Assembly: GCF_002847285.1 (NCBI RefSeq)
Contig: NZ_CP025407.1
Span: 5,240,501 to 5,304,500 of the forward strand
Direction: 5' to 3'
DNA from: Streptomyces sp. CMB-StM0423
GTDB taxonomy: Bacteria > Actinomycetota > Actinomycetes > Streptomycetales > Streptomycetaceae
DNA length: 64,000 bases
Positions within the stretch are counted from its first letter, which is position 1. The number at the start of each line of letters is the position of its first letter. Under the pieces are notes generated by a model. That model was not told the DNA's origin. It did not search any database and saw only the letters and a list, made by a program, of their open reading frames with translations. A program made the translations under genes and the position numbers. Positions 24,180-33,092 of the stretch are shown here, piece by piece.

Positions 24180-24261
24180 TGCCCGGAGCCGGACTTGAAC
24201 CGGCACGGCCCGAAGGCCAGCGACTTTTAAGGTCGCCGTGTCTGCTTTCCACCATCCGGGC
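24180..24261 (-). tRNA. bldA: tRNA-Leu(UAA), the bldA developmental tRNA
   Basis: The - strand folds as a class II tRNA: acceptor GCCCGGA/TCCGGGC, anticodon stem GCGAC/GTCGC around loop CTTAAAA (anticodon TAA), a long variable arm GGCC-TTCG-GGCC, and T-arm GCCGG-TTCAAGT-CCGGC. The discriminator is A and the genomic 3' end reads ACCT, so CCA is not fully encoded. The D-loop is short (GTG stem, GAAAGCAGA loop) and lacks the usual GG pair, as I recall for S. coelicolor bldA. This is the only tRNA for UUA codons in Streptomyces and controls morphological and antibiotic genes. A possible -10 (TACTCT) lies at 24319-24314. Confidence 0.95.
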
Positions 24262-24611
24262 AGGACTCCCGGCCCGCACACGCTGCGTACGGACCACCGC
24301 ATGGCGCGTAACCAGAGTAGCGGGGCGGATGGGCCGAACTGGCCAGCTACGGACTGATGTTGGCTTGAATTAGGCCCGAGTTGTCGAAGAAGTCCTCGGA
24401 TGAAATTCCACTTCCCTTATTGCCCCTCCGGAGGCCCTTGCCCCATGCCTTCGTCAGGGTGCGGGTCATCCCCGAGGAGGAGCCGCCGGCGGCCCGTGTA
24501 CCTCCTCGGTCTCGCCCGGAACCGGAGCTCGGGCTGATCCGTGCGACGGATTCCGCAGCCACGATGGAAGGGACAGGTTGCACACCACCGTCCCGACAGG
24601 AGCCCACCGCC
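24262..24611. other. Spacer between bldA and the ABC transporter operon
   Basis: The region must hold the divergent promoters for bldA and the ABC genes. An open frame from 24381 runs into the ABC ATPase, but its translation is arginine/proline-rich without homology to ABC proteins and it lacks a ribosome-binding site, so I treat it as non-coding. I see no further feature. Confidence 0.5.
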
Positions 24612-25433
24612 GTGACCACCACCATCCCCGGCGCCTCCGGCCCCGGCACCGCCTACGCCCGCGTGGCGGCGGCCGGCGCCACCGAGCTGACGAAGGTCTA
24701 CGGCGAGGGCGAGACGAAGGTCGTCGCCCTCGACCGCGTCTCCGTAGAGTTCATGCAGGGCGAGTTCACCGCGATCATGGGGCCGTCCGGCTCCGGCAAG
24801 TCCACCCTCATGCACTGCATGGCCGGCCTCGACACCATCTCCGGCGGCTCCTCGCGCATCGGCGAGACCGAGCTGAACGGGCTGAAGGACAAGAAGCTCA
24901 CCCAACTCCGCCGCGACAAGGTCGGCTTCGTCTTCCAGGCGTTCAACCTGCTGCCGACGCTGAACGCGCTGGAGAACATCACGCTGCCCATGGACATCGC
25001 CGGCCGCAAGCCCGACGAGCAGTGGCTGCATGAGGTGGTGGAGACCGTGGGCCTGTCGGGACGGCTCAAGCACCGGCCGAGCCAGCTCTCCGGCGGCCAG
25101 CAGCAGCGCGTCGCCGTGGCCAGGGCACTGGCCGCCCGGCCCGAGATCATCTTCGCCGACGAGCCCACCGGCAACCTCGACTCCCGCTCCGGCGCCGAGG
25201 TGCTCGGCTTCCTGCGCAACTCCGTGCGCGAGCTGGGCCAGACCGTTGTCATGGTCACGCACGACCCGGTCGCCGCGGGGTACGCGGACCGCGTCGTGTT
25301 CCTCGCCGACGGCCGCATCGTCGACGAGCTGCGCGACCCCACCTCCGAGCAGGTGCTGGACAAGATGCGGCACCTTCCGGGGGGCGCAGCCCCCCGGACC
25401 CCCCAGGCTTCGACACCGGGCCGGGTGAGCTGA
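24612..25433 (+). CDS. ABC transporter ATP-binding protein (MacB/LolD type)
   Basis: 273 aa. It contains Walker A GPSGSGKST (about 60-68), the Q-loop VFQAFNLLP, the ABC signature LSGGQQQRVAVARALA, Walker B IIFADEPTGNLD and the H-loop VTHD. The LNALENITLPMDIAG region is typical of the MacB/LolD/FtsE branch, which powers mechanotransmission rather than import. The GTG at 24612 follows CAGGAG and yields TTTIPGASG just ahead of the domain. The gene lies 57 bases ahead of the permease and clearly forms an operon with it. Confidence 0.95.
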   Translation: MTTTIPGASGPGTAYARVAAAGATELTKVYGEGETKVVALDRVSVEFMQGEFTAIMGPSGSGKSTLMHCMAGLDTISGGSSRIGETELNGLKDKKLTQLRRDKVGFVFQAFNLLPTLNALENITLPMDIAGRKPDEQWLHEVVETVGLSGRLKHRPSQLSGGQQQRVAVARALAARPEIIFADEPTGNLDSRSGAEVLGFLRNSVRELGQTVVMVTHDPVAAGYADRVVFLADGRIVDELRDPTSEQVLDKMRHLPGGAAPRTPQASTPGRVS

Positions 25434-25490
25434 GCCCCGCTCGCTGACCAGCAGGCCGCCCGCTACCGGCTTTCCACCACAGGACCCCAT

Positions 25491-28049
25491 ATGCTTCGCA
25501 CCGCCTTGCGCAACGTGTTCGCGCACAAGGCCCGGTTGCTGATGACCGTGCTCGCCGTGATGCTCGGCGTGGCCTTCGTCTCCGGCACCCTGGTCTTCAC
25601 CTCCACCATCTCCGACGCCTACACCAAGAGCTCGGAGCAGGGTTTCGACCACGTCGACGTACGCCTCCAGCCCGACGACGACGCCGACGAGGGCCGCCCC
25701 GGCGAGCCGCCGCCGCTCACCCAGGACCTGCTGGACGAGGCCGCGGCCCTGCCCGGCGTGAAGTCCGCCACCGGCAACGTCGCCGGTTTCGCCGCGCTCG
25801 CCGACAAGGACGGCGACCTCGTCGGCGACGGCTGGTCCACCAGCGGCGCCAACTACTACCCCGGCGACGGCGGCAAGGGCGAAGACCCCCGCTACCCGAT
25901 GCGCGACGGCCGCGGGCCGGAGAACGCGAACGAGATCGCCATCGACGCCAAGACCGCCGAGCGCACCGGCTACGAGGTCGGCGACACCCCGCGGATGTCC
26001 GTCGACGGCCCCGTACTCGAACCGGTGATCACCGGCGTCTTCACCACCGACGACGGCAACGTCGCCGCCGGCGGCAGCCTCGTGCTCTTCGACACGAAGA
26101 CCGCGCAGGACCTCTTCACCAAGCCCGGCGAGTACACCGAGATCGACCTCGCCGCCGCCCCCGGCACCTCCGAGGGGCAACTGCGCGCCGAGGCGCAGAA
26201 GATCCTGCCCGCCGAAGCCGAGGCGCTCACCGGCACCAAGCTCGCCGACGACCAGGCCAGGCAGATCGAGCAGGGCATGGACGGGCTGCGTACCGCCATG
26301 CTCGCCTTCGCCGGCATCGCGCTCTTCGTCGGCATCTTCCTGATCGCCAACACCTTCACCATGCTCGTCGCCCAGCGCACCAAGGAGCTGGCGCTGCTAC
26401 GGGCCGTCGGCGCCAGCCGCCGCCAGGTCACCCGCTCCGTGCTCTTCGAGGCCACCGCCGTCGGCACCGCCGCGGCCCTGACGGGCCTGGCCGCCGGTGT
26501 CGGCATCGGCGCCGGGCTGCGCTCGCTGATGAGCGCCACCGGCGAGACCGTGCCCGACGGGCCGCTGGTCGTCTCGCCCGCGACGGTCGTGATCTCGCTC
26601 GTCGTCGGCATCGTCGTCACCGTGCTCGCCGCCTGGCTGCCCGCCCGCCGGGCCGCGAAGATCCCGCCGGTCGCGGCGATGAGCAGCCTGCACGCGCAGG
26701 CGTCCACCCGCAGCCTCGTCGTCCGCAACATCATCGGCGCGCTCATCGGGGGCATCGGCGCCGTCATGGTCGTCGCGGGCACCACCGCGAGCGACGGCAA
26801 GGCGCTCATGGGCATCGGCGCCGCGGTGCTGCTGGTCGGCATCTTCGTGCTGACGCCGCTGCTGTCCCGCCCGGTGATCGCGCTCGGCGCCCCGCTGCTG
26901 CGGGTGTTCGGGGTCTCCGGCAAGCTCGCCCGGCAGAACGCCGTACGCAACCCGCGGCGCACCGCCGCCACCGCCTCCGCGCTGATGATCGGGCTCACCC
27001 TCATCACCAGCCTGACGGTGATCGCGGGCGGCGTCGCGAACGCCATCGACAAGATGGCCACCGACGCGATGAAGGCCGACTACTCGGTCTCCATGACCAA
27101 CTTCACGCCCCTGAACCCGGAGGTCGGGGAGAAGCTCGCCGGCCTGGACGAGGTCACCGCCGCCTCCCCGCTGCGTACCGTGCCCGTCGACATCGGCGGC
27201 GACGACGAGGACCTCACCGGTGTCAACGGCGAGACGGTCGGCAAGCTGGTCGAGCTGGACTTCGAGCAGGGCTCGTTCGCGGGCCTCGCCGAGGGCGTCC
27301 CGGCCGGCGGCGGCCCCGCCAAGGCGATCGTCGACACCGACACCGCCGAGGACGAGGGCTGGAAGATGGGCGACACCGTCCAGGTCACGTACCAGGACGG
27401 GGAGAAGGGCGAGCTGGCCATCTCCGGCCTCTACAAGGGCAACGAGATGCTCAGCGGCATCATGCTCGACACCTCGGTCGTCAGCCCGCACCTCGACCGG
27501 ATCACCGACTTCGAGGTCTGGGTGAAGACCGCGGGCGGCGAGAGCGACGCCATGAAGGACAAGCTGGAGGCGGCCCTCGGCGACAACCCGGCCATCGCGG
27601 TGATGGACGAGGAGGACGTCTCCGAAATGGTCGCCGGGCTCATCAGCATGATGCTCAACGTGCTCTACGCGATGCTCGGCATGGCCGTCCTGGTCGCGGT
27701 CCTCGGCGTCATCAACACGCTGGCCATGTCGGTCTTCGAGCGCTCGCAGGAGATCGGCATGCTGCGCGCCATCGGCCTCGACCGGCGCGCGGTGAAGCGG
27801 ATGGTCCGGCTGGAGTCGCTGGTCATCTCGCTCTTCGGCGGGGTGCTCGGCATCGGCCTCGGGGTCTTCCTCGGCTGGGCCGCCGGTGAGTTGATCGCCA
27901 GCTCGATCGACACGTACTCGCTGGTGCTGCCGTGGGAGCGGATGGCCTACTTCCTCCTCGGCGCGGCGCTGGTCGGCATGCTGGCGGCGCTGTGGCCGGC
28001 CCGCAGGGCGTCGCGGCTCAACATGCTCGCGGCCATCAAGAGCGAGTAG
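25491..28049 (+). CDS. ABC transporter permease, duplicated FtsX/MacB type
   Basis: 852 aa. There are two FtsX repeats: an N-terminal membrane helix (about 15-37), a large extracellular domain (about 40-260), three helices with RTKELALLRAVGASRRQVTRS (about 270-400), then a second helix, extracellular domain (about 510-700) and three C-terminal helices with RSQEIGMLRAIGLDRRAVKR. The ELALLRAxGA/EIGMLRAIG motif is the mark of the family. Such pairs export lipids, peptides or antibiotics, or signal through cell-wall enzymes. No substrate gene is adjacent. It neighbours bldA, as I recall for other streptomycetes. Confidence 0.95.
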   Translation: MLRTALRNVFAHKARLLMTVLAVMLGVAFVSGTLVFTSTISDAYTKSSEQGFDHVDVRLQPDDDADEGRPGEPPPLTQDLLDEAAALPGVKSATGNVAGFAALADKDGDLVGDGWSTSGANYYPGDGGKGEDPRYPMRDGRGPENANEIAIDAKTAERTGYEVGDTPRMSVDGPVLEPVITGVFTTDDGNVAAGGSLVLFDTKTAQDLFTKPGEYTEIDLAAAPGTSEGQLRAEAQKILPAEAEALTGTKLADDQARQIEQGMDGLRTAMLAFAGIALFVGIFLIANTFTMLVAQRTKELALLRAVGASRRQVTRSVLFEATAVGTAAALTGLAAGVGIGAGLRSLMSATGETVPDGPLVVSPATVVISLVVGIVVTVLAAWLPARRAAKIPPVAAMSSLHAQASTRSLVVRNIIGALIGGIGAVMVVAGTTASDGKALMGIGAAVLLVGIFVLTPLLSRPVIALGAPLLRVFGVSGKLARQNAVRNPRRTAATASALMIGLTLITSLTVIAGGVANAIDKMATDAMKADYSVSMTNFTPLNPEVGEKLAGLDEVTAASPLRTVPVDIGGDDEDLTGVNGETVGKLVELDFEQGSFAGLAEGVPAGGGPAKAIVDTDTAEDEGWKMGDTVQVTYQDGEKGELAISGLYKGNEMLSGIMLDTSVVSPHLDRITDFEVWVKTAGGESDAMKDKLEAALGDNPAIAVMDEEDVSEMVAGLISMMLNVLYAMLGMAVLVAVLGVINTLAMSVFERSQEIGMLRAIGLDRRAVKRMVRLESLVISLFGGVLGIGLGVFLGWAAGELIASSIDTYSLVLPWERMAYFLLGAALVGMLAALWPARRASRLNMLAAIKSE

Positions 28050-28091
28050 GAGCGCACGGGGGAACGGGGAGACGGGCGGCCGTGCCCGTCG

Positions 28092-28132
28092 GAAGGGCCC
28101 GCGTGGAGGGATCGCCCTCCCGCGGGCCCTTC
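28092..28132 (+). terminator. Terminator of the ABC operon
   Basis: GAAGGGCCCGCG (28092-28103) pairs with CGCGGGCCCTTC (28121-28132), and the helix continues past a bulged T as GGAGGG/CCCTCC around a 4-base loop. It begins 43 bases after the permease stop. Confidence 0.85.
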
Positions 28133-28184
28133 GCCGTGCCGTGGTGTGCTCTCGTGGTGCGCCAGGGGTGCGCTGAGTCCCCTC

Positions 28185-28415
28185 CTAGAGCAGTTTGCGC
28201 GCGGCCCGCCTCAGGTCGTACTCGTGGATGATCGCTTTGGCGTGGCCGTACGCCAGGTTGTGCTCACCACGGAGCCAGCTCACTTTCTCCTCGAAGCGGA
28301 GGAGACAGGGACCGTCTTCGACGGTCTGCAACCAGTCGGAGACTTCACGGCCGGTGCAGTGGGGGATGCGGGAGAGCAGGTTCCGGTGGGTTTCTGCGGA
28401 GAAGACTTGGGACAT
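28185..28415 (-). CDS. DUF4287 domain protein
   Basis: 76 aa, a single complete domain. The pattern FSAETHRNLLSRIPHCTGRE, then EEKVSWLRGEHNLAYGHAKA and IIHEYDLRRAARK is the DUF4287 consensus throughout. The protein is soluble, probably helical; function is not known. ATG start behind GGAGGCG. It is encoded convergently to the ABC operon, after its terminator. Confidence 0.88.
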   Translation of the reverse strand: MSQVFSAETHRNLLSRIPHCTGREVSDWLQTVEDGPCLLRFEEKVSWLRGEHNLAYGHAKAIIHEYDLRRAARKLL

Positions 28416-28533
28416 CGGCGCCTCCGGTATGCAGTCCTTCTCAGCACCGTGCCTGAGGGCGCGCCGAATGACAACCGTCTGGCACGGGACGGCTCGAACC
28501 GCCCGGGGGCTACCGGCGGGTTAGGCTCGGCTC

Positions 28534-28842
28534 GTGCTCGACGTCCTCGACTTCGTGACCGCGGTTGACCGGATCGCCGACCGGCTGCGGTCGCTGCCGC
28601 AGAGCCGGCTGCGCGCGGGGGCGGCCGCCGCCGGGCTCGCGCTGGCGCGCGAGCTGTCCGCGCGGGCGCAGCGGCTGGAGGCGCCGGAGCGCACGCCGTA
28701 CGAGATGCCGGCGGCGGGGGAGTTCGCGGTGGGGGACCAGGTCGCCGTCGCGGGCCGGGACCTGGCGGAGGCGCTGCGGGCGGCGGAGGACGCCGAGGGG
28801 CTCGCGGAGGCGCTGGCGGTCGTGAGGGGCGTACGGCTGTGA
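28534..28842 (+). CDS. Small hypothetical protein, leaderless start
   Basis: 102 aa, Ala/Arg/Glu-rich and predicted helical; I do not recognise a family. The sequence alternates amphipathic helices (LDFVTAVDRIADRLRSLPQS, ARELSARAQRLEA) with a short middle segment (FAVGDQVAVAGRDLAEAL). The GTG at 28534 is preceded seven bases upstream by TAGGCT (28522-28527), so translation likely starts at the 5' end of the mRNA; no ribosome-binding site exists. Codon use fits its neighbours. That it is a real gene is likely rather than proven. Confidence 0.6.
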   Translation: MLDVLDFVTAVDRIADRLRSLPQSRLRAGAAAAGLALARELSARAQRLEAPERTPYEMPAAGEFAVGDQVAVAGRDLAEALRAAEDAEGLAEALAVVRGVRL

Positions 28843-28906
28843 ACGGGGCGCTCTGACGGGCTTGTACGGGCCGTGGGGCCCGTCCGTACGGCTCGGCGGG
28901 TACGGC

Positions 28907-29815
28907 TCAGAGAGAGGCGATGACGCGGTCCGCGAGGATGTAGACGCTCTCGCCCGCGCAGTCGAAGGTGAGCGCGAACGCCCCGCTGATCGCGGAACCG
29001 CCCAGCAGCACCGGCTCCGTACCCCCGTCGAGCGCCTCGGCGAGGCGCTCCGCGGTGTCGCGGTGGCCGGGGGAGAGGCAGAGCGTGGTGCCGTCGGCGA
29101 AGACGTAGACGTCGAGGGTGCCGAGCGGGCCGAGCCGCACGTCGGTCAGCGGCGTACGGCCCGCGGCCAGGTCCTCCAGCCGGTTCACGGTGCGCTCGTG
29201 GTCGGCGACGGCGGGCTGGGGACGGAAGTCGGGGTGCGAGGGGTGGCGGCGGCGGGCGGCGGCCAGCTCGGCGGACTCGCCCTCGGCGGGCGGCGCGTCC
29301 GCGGCGGCGGCGACGTCGTCCGGCTCGGTGCGCTCAAGCCGGTCCATGCGATCCATGCGGTCCAGCCGGTCCATCGGGTCGAGCAGCGGCTCGAAGCCGG
29401 CGAAGTCGGCCTGGCGCGGTATGAACACCTCGCCGCCGAAGTCGACGGGGTCGTTGAGGAAGGGGGTCGCGTCGATGCTGTCGCGGGCCTCCTGCTCGGC
29501 CCAGAACGCCCGGGCCTCGGCCAGCTCGCGCTCCCGCTCGTCGGCGAGCGCCTGGGCGACGGCGATACGTATCTCCGCCGCCGGTACGGGCCGGGCACCG
29601 GGCACGGCCGCGTCGCCTGCGGCCGCTGTCTCGGAATCCGTCTCCGTCCCCGTCCCCGCCGCCTTCGGGACGCCCTGTGTCGCGGCCTGCGCGGTCAGCT
29701 CGGCACGGAGCGTGACGACCTCGCGCCGCAGCCCGCTCACCGTGCGCAGCACGGCGGCGCCGAGCAGCGCGGCGGGGGTGGCGGCCAGCAGGACGGCGAA
29801 GTTGGTGGCGCTCAC
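28907..29815 (-). CDS. Membrane-anchored hypothetical protein
   Basis: 302 aa. A single N-terminal hydrophobic segment (about 6-28, FAVLLAATPAALLGAAVL) is followed by LRREVVTLRAELTAQ, likely a short coiled coil, an acidic disordered stretch with ERERELAEARAFWAEQEA, a repeat of RMDR/RLDRMD units around 165-180, and a compact C-terminal domain with PLTDVRLGPLGTLDVYVFAD. GTG start. Function unknown; I know of no enzyme signature in it. Confidence 0.7.
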   Translation of the reverse strand: MSATNFAVLLAATPAALLGAAVLRTVSGLRREVVTLRAELTAQAATQGVPKAAGTGTETDSETAAAGDAAVPGARPVPAAEIRIAVAQALADERERELAEARAFWAEQEARDSIDATPFLNDPVDFGGEVFIPRQADFAGFEPLLDPMDRLDRMDRMDRLERTEPDDVAAAADAPPAEGESAELAAARRRHPSHPDFRPQPAVADHERTVNRLEDLAAGRTPLTDVRLGPLGTLDVYVFADGTTLCLSPGHRDTAERLAEALDGGTEPVLLGGSAISGAFALTFDCAGESVYILADRVIASL

Positions 29816-29983
29816 TGTCGGACTCCCGATTGCTGTAGGACCCCCATGTTCTACCTCAGCCTGCCGGAGGGCAGAACCCCACCCCTAGCGGAAAATGGCA
29901 TGAATAGGACGGGCCTTTGGTCCCACCGCCGCATGACGGGGCGCGGAACACGTCCCGTACGCCCCCGCGCCCGTTCCGTACGC

Positions 29984-31219
29984 TCAGCTCAGCCGCTCCA
30001 GCACCATCGCCATCCCCTGCCCGCCGCCGACGCACATCGTCTCCAGGCCGAACTGCTTGTCGTGCCACTGCAGGGAGTTGATGAGCGTCGTCGTGATCCG
30101 CGCGCCCGTCATGCCGAAGGGGTGGCCGACGGCGATGGCACCGCCGTTGACGTTCAGCCGGTCCAGGTCGATGCCCAGATCCCGGTACGAGGGGATGACC
30201 TGCGCGGCGAACGCCTCGTTGATCTCCACCAGGTCGATGTCGCCGATCGCCATCCCGGCCCGTGCGAGCGCCTGCTTGCTCGCCTCCACCGGGCCCAGGC
30301 CCATGATCTCCGGGGACAGCGCGGAAAGGCCGGTCGAGACGATCCGCGCCAGCGGGGTGAGACCCAGCTCACGCGCCTTGGTGTCGGACATCACGACGAC
30401 CGCCGCGGCGCCGTCGTTGAGCGGGCAGCAGTTGCCGGCGGTGACCAGCCCGTCCGGGCGGAACACCGGCTTCAGCCCCGCGACCCCTGCCATCGTCACG
30501 CCGGGCCGCGGGCCGTCGTCCTTGGTCACCACCGTGCCGTCCGGGGTGGTGACCGGCGTGATCTCGCGCTCCCAGAAGCCCGCGGCGATGGCCTTCTCCG
30601 CGAGGTTCTGCGACCGCACGCCGAACTCGTCCATGTCCTGCCGCGTGACGCCCTTCGCCCGCGCCAGGTTCTCCGCCGTCTGCCCCATGGCGATGTACAC
30701 GTCCGGGACGAGGCCGTCCGCGCGCGGGTCGTGCCAGCCTCCTCCCCCGAAAGCCGCGCCCTTCTCCTGGCGTTCCGCGGTACGGGCCTCGGCCCCGGCG
30801 AAGAAGGGGTTGTGGGTACCGGGCATGCCGTCGGAGGATCCGTTGACGAACCGCGAGACCGTCTCCACGCCCGCCGAGACGAACACGTCGCCCTCGCCGG
30901 CCTTGATGGCGTGGAACGCCATCCGCGTGGTCTGCAGTGAGGAGGAGCAGTAGCGGGTGATGGTGCAGCCGGGGAGGCGGTCCATGCCGAGTTGCACGGC
31001 GACCACCCGGCCCAGGTTGTGTCCCTGCTCCCCGCCGGGCAGGCCGCAGCCGAGCATGAGGTCGTCGATGTCCCCGGGGTCGAGCCCCGGCACCTTGTCG
31101 AGAGCGGCCCGGACGATCCCCGCGGTCAGGTCGTCGGGGCGGACGTCCTTGAGCGAGCCCTTCCCGGCCCGGCCGATCGGGGAGCGGGTGGCAGAGACGA
31201 TCACGGCTTCGGGCATCAC
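29984..31219 (-). CDS. Acetyl-CoA C-acyltransferase (thiolase)
   Basis: 411 aa, normal for the family. It cleaves 3-ketoacyl-CoA with CoA in beta-oxidation or condenses acetyl-CoA units. The nucleophilic Cys is in RYCSSSLQ (about residue 89), the active-site His in GGAIAVGHPFGMTGAR (near 360) and the second Cys in MCVGGGQGMA near the end. NEAFAAQV carries the conserved Asn-Glu. Start is either of the first two Met codons. Upstream on the - strand (31315-31335) is TAAGCAAGCGCTCA, which resembles operators of TetR-type fatty-acid regulators. Confidence 0.95.
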   Translation of the reverse strand: MMPEAVIVSATRSPIGRAGKGSLKDVRPDDLTAGIVRAALDKVPGLDPGDIDDLMLGCGLPGGEQGHNLGRVVAVQLGMDRLPGCTITRYCSSSLQTTRMAFHAIKAGEGDVFVSAGVETVSRFVNGSSDGMPGTHNPFFAGAEARTAERQEKGAAFGGGGWHDPRADGLVPDVYIAMGQTAENLARAKGVTRQDMDEFGVRSQNLAEKAIAAGFWEREITPVTTPDGTVVTKDDGPRPGVTMAGVAGLKPVFRPDGLVTAGNCCPLNDGAAAVVVMSDTKARELGLTPLARIVSTGLSALSPEIMGLGPVEASKQALARAGMAIGDIDLVEINEAFAAQVIPSYRDLGIDLDRLNVNGGAIAVGHPFGMTGARITTTLINSLQWHDKQFGLETMCVGGGQGMAMVLERLS

Positions 31220-31454
31220 GGCTCCCAGGGAACGCGGAGGGGCAGGGTCCTGGGCTGAAGTTACCCGTACGTAGCGAGGGGGTCACGGTTCTCGCGCTGT
31301 GACGCGGACCTCAATTTCTGAGCGCTTGCTTACCCCGAAGGGGGAAAGTCTGGGAAAAGCCTTGTGAAAGATCCTCCTGAGGTACTGGCGCGATGTCTTT
31401 GCCTACCCATTACTCTTGTCCCAAGGCCGCGCAGTGCGGCCACTGAGGAGTGAG

Positions 31455-32354
31455 ATGAGGAGCAGCAACCCGGTCTTCACGCGACGGGGGTTCAGCCGCG
31501 AGGGCGGTTCGGCAGGCTTCAACGCGCCGTCGCAGGCCGGGGGCCCCACTGTCGCCCAGGGCAACAACCCGTACGCCCAGCCCGGCACCAACCCGTATGC
31601 GCAGCAGCCGGGTGCCGCCCCGCGGAACCCCTACGCGCCCGCGGACCAGCAGCAGGGTGAGTGGGCGCCGTACGCGGCTCCCGCCGGCAACCGGATGACC
31701 ATGGACGACGTCGTGTCCCGCACGGGCATGACGCTCGGCCTGGTGATCCTCGCGGCCGTCGCCTCCTGGATCACCTTCGACGGCGAGAAGTCGCTCGGCA
31801 TCGGCCTGGTGGCCGCCCTCGGCGCCTTCGTGCTCGCGATGGTCCAGGCGTTCAAGCGCCGGCCCGTCCCCGCGCTGATCCTGTCGTACGCGGTCCTTGA
31901 GGGTGTCTTCCTCGGCATCATCAGCGAGTACTTCAACACCTACGTCGACGGCGCGGTCATGCAGGCCGTGCTCGGCACGATGGCGGTGTTCTTCGGTGTG
32001 CTCGTCGCGTACAAGCTGCGGATCATCCGGGTCACGGCCCGGTTCCAGCGGTTCGTCGTCGGCGCGGCCATCGGCTTCGTGCTGCTGATGGCGGTCAACC
32101 TGTTCGCCTCGCTCATCGGCGGCGGCGACGGCATGGGCCTGCGCAGCGGCGGCCTCGGCATCCTGTTCGGCATCATCGGCGTCGTGCTCGGCGCGTGCTT
32201 CCTGGCCCTGGACTTCAAGCAGGTCGAGGACGGCATCGCCTACGGCGCCCCGAAGAACGAGGCGTGGCTCGCCGCCTTCGGGCTGACCCTGACCCTGGTC
32301 TGGATCTACCTGGAGATGCTGCGCCTGGTCGCCATCCTCCAGGGCGGCGACTGA
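31455..32354 (+). CDS. Bax inhibitor-1/YccA family membrane protein
   Basis: 299 aa. The first 85 residues are soluble and Gln/Pro/Asn-rich with a repeated NPYAQP/NPYAQQ/NPYAPA motif. Seven transmembrane segments follow from about 90 to 295, beginning MTLGLVILAAVASWITF and containing LEGVFLGIISEYF and the C-terminal LDFKQVEDGIAYGAPKNEAW with the conserved acidic residues of the family, which in BsYetJ form a pH-gated calcium leak. ATG at 31455 behind GAGGAG; an upstream start at 31416 has no ribosome-binding site. Its physiological role in Streptomyces is not known. Confidence 0.93.
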   Translation: MRSSNPVFTRRGFSREGGSAGFNAPSQAGGPTVAQGNNPYAQPGTNPYAQQPGAAPRNPYAPADQQQGEWAPYAAPAGNRMTMDDVVSRTGMTLGLVILAAVASWITFDGEKSLGIGLVAALGAFVLAMVQAFKRRPVPALILSYAVLEGVFLGIISEYFNTYVDGAVMQAVLGTMAVFFGVLVAYKLRIIRVTARFQRFVVGAAIGFVLLMAVNLFASLIGGGDGMGLRSGGLGILFGIIGVVLGACFLALDFKQVEDGIAYGAPKNEAWLAAFGLTLTLVWIYLEMLRLVAILQGGD

Positions 32355-32385
32355 CACGGCGGACACGACTGAACGACTGACCGTG

Positions 32386-32415
32386 TGGCCCGGCCGGATC
32401 CCTCCGGCCGGGCCA
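32386..32415 (+). terminator. Terminator after the Bax-inhibitor-1 gene
   Basis: TGGCCCGGCCGGA (32386-32398) and TCCGGCCGGGCCA (32403-32415) form a perfect 13-bp stem with a 4-base TCCC loop, 32 bases past the stop codon. Confidence 0.85.
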
Positions 32416-32435
32416 CCGGCATGAAGGGGGTGGGC

Positions 32436-33089
32436 ATGACCGATCTGAGGCGGCTGCTGCGGGGGATCGAGGTCTTCGAGGGCGACCTGCCGTCGTTCGA
32501 CCCGCGGGAGACACCGGACGAGCCGGTCGCGCTCTTCGCGAGCTGGCTGCTGGACGCCGTAGGGGCGGGGGTGCGCGAGCCGCACGCGATGACCCTGTCG
32601 ACGGCGGACGCGGCCGGCGACCCGTCGGCGCGGGTGCTGATCCTCAAGGACGTCGGCCCGGACGGCTGGCAGTTCGCCTCGGACGCGGGCAGCCCGAAGG
32701 GCCGGGAGCTGGCGGAGCGGCCGTACGCGGCGCTGACGTTCTACTGGTCCCCGCTGGCCCGCCAGGTACGGATCCGGGGCCCGGTCGTGACCGCGGACCC
32801 GGAGCTGAGCGCCGCGGACTTCCGCGCCCGCGGGGCCGGCGCCCGCGCGGAGGCCCTCCTCGGCCGCCAGTCCCGCCCGCTCGCGGACCCGGCGGAGCGG
32901 GACGCGGCGGTCGCCGGGTCCCTGGCCCGGATCGAGGCGGACCCGGAGCTGCTGGCGCCCGGCTGGACGTTGTACGCGGTACGGCCGCGGACGGTGGAGT
33001 TCTGGCAGGGCGACAAGTCCCGCCGCCACACCCGCCTCGTCTACGAGTCGGCCCCACCCGGGTGGACGAAGCACCTCCTGTGGCCGTGA
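32436..33089 (+). CDS. Pyridoxamine 5'-phosphate oxidase-like flavoprotein
   Basis: 217 aa. The split-barrel FMN-binding fold of PdxH is visible: MTLSTADAAGDPSARVLILK, FASDAGSPKGRELAERP, YWSPLARQVRIRGPV and the C-terminal WTLYAVRPRTVEFWQGDKSRRHTR, which corresponds to the PdxH C-terminal dimerisation block. The spacing of the RxRxxK and W-x-x-R elements is close to genuine PdxH, so vitamin B6 salvage is possible, but the tail LVYESAPPGWTKHLLWP differs and substrate is uncertain. ATG at 32436 has AAGGGGG ahead; an ATG five codons upstream is less well placed. Confidence 0.85.
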   Translation: MTDLRRLLRGIEVFEGDLPSFDPRETPDEPVALFASWLLDAVGAGVREPHAMTLSTADAAGDPSARVLILKDVGPDGWQFASDAGSPKGRELAERPYAALTFYWSPLARQVRIRGPVVTADPELSAADFRARGAGARAEALLGRQSRPLADPAERDAAVAGSLARIEADPELLAPGWTLYAVRPRTVEFWQGDKSRRHTRLVYESAPPGWTKHLLWP

Positions 33090-33092
33090 GCC

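Noticed and set aside
24381..24611. 77-residue N-terminal extension of the ABC ATPase
   Set aside because: No ribosome-binding site and no similarity to ABC proteins; the GTG at 24612 has a good CAGGAG.
31315..31335. TAAGCAAGCGCTCA upstream of the thiolase as a definite TetR operator
   Set aside because: Only one half matches the AGCAAGCGCTTGCT-type palindrome and no TetR gene is near; kept as a remark in the gene entry only.
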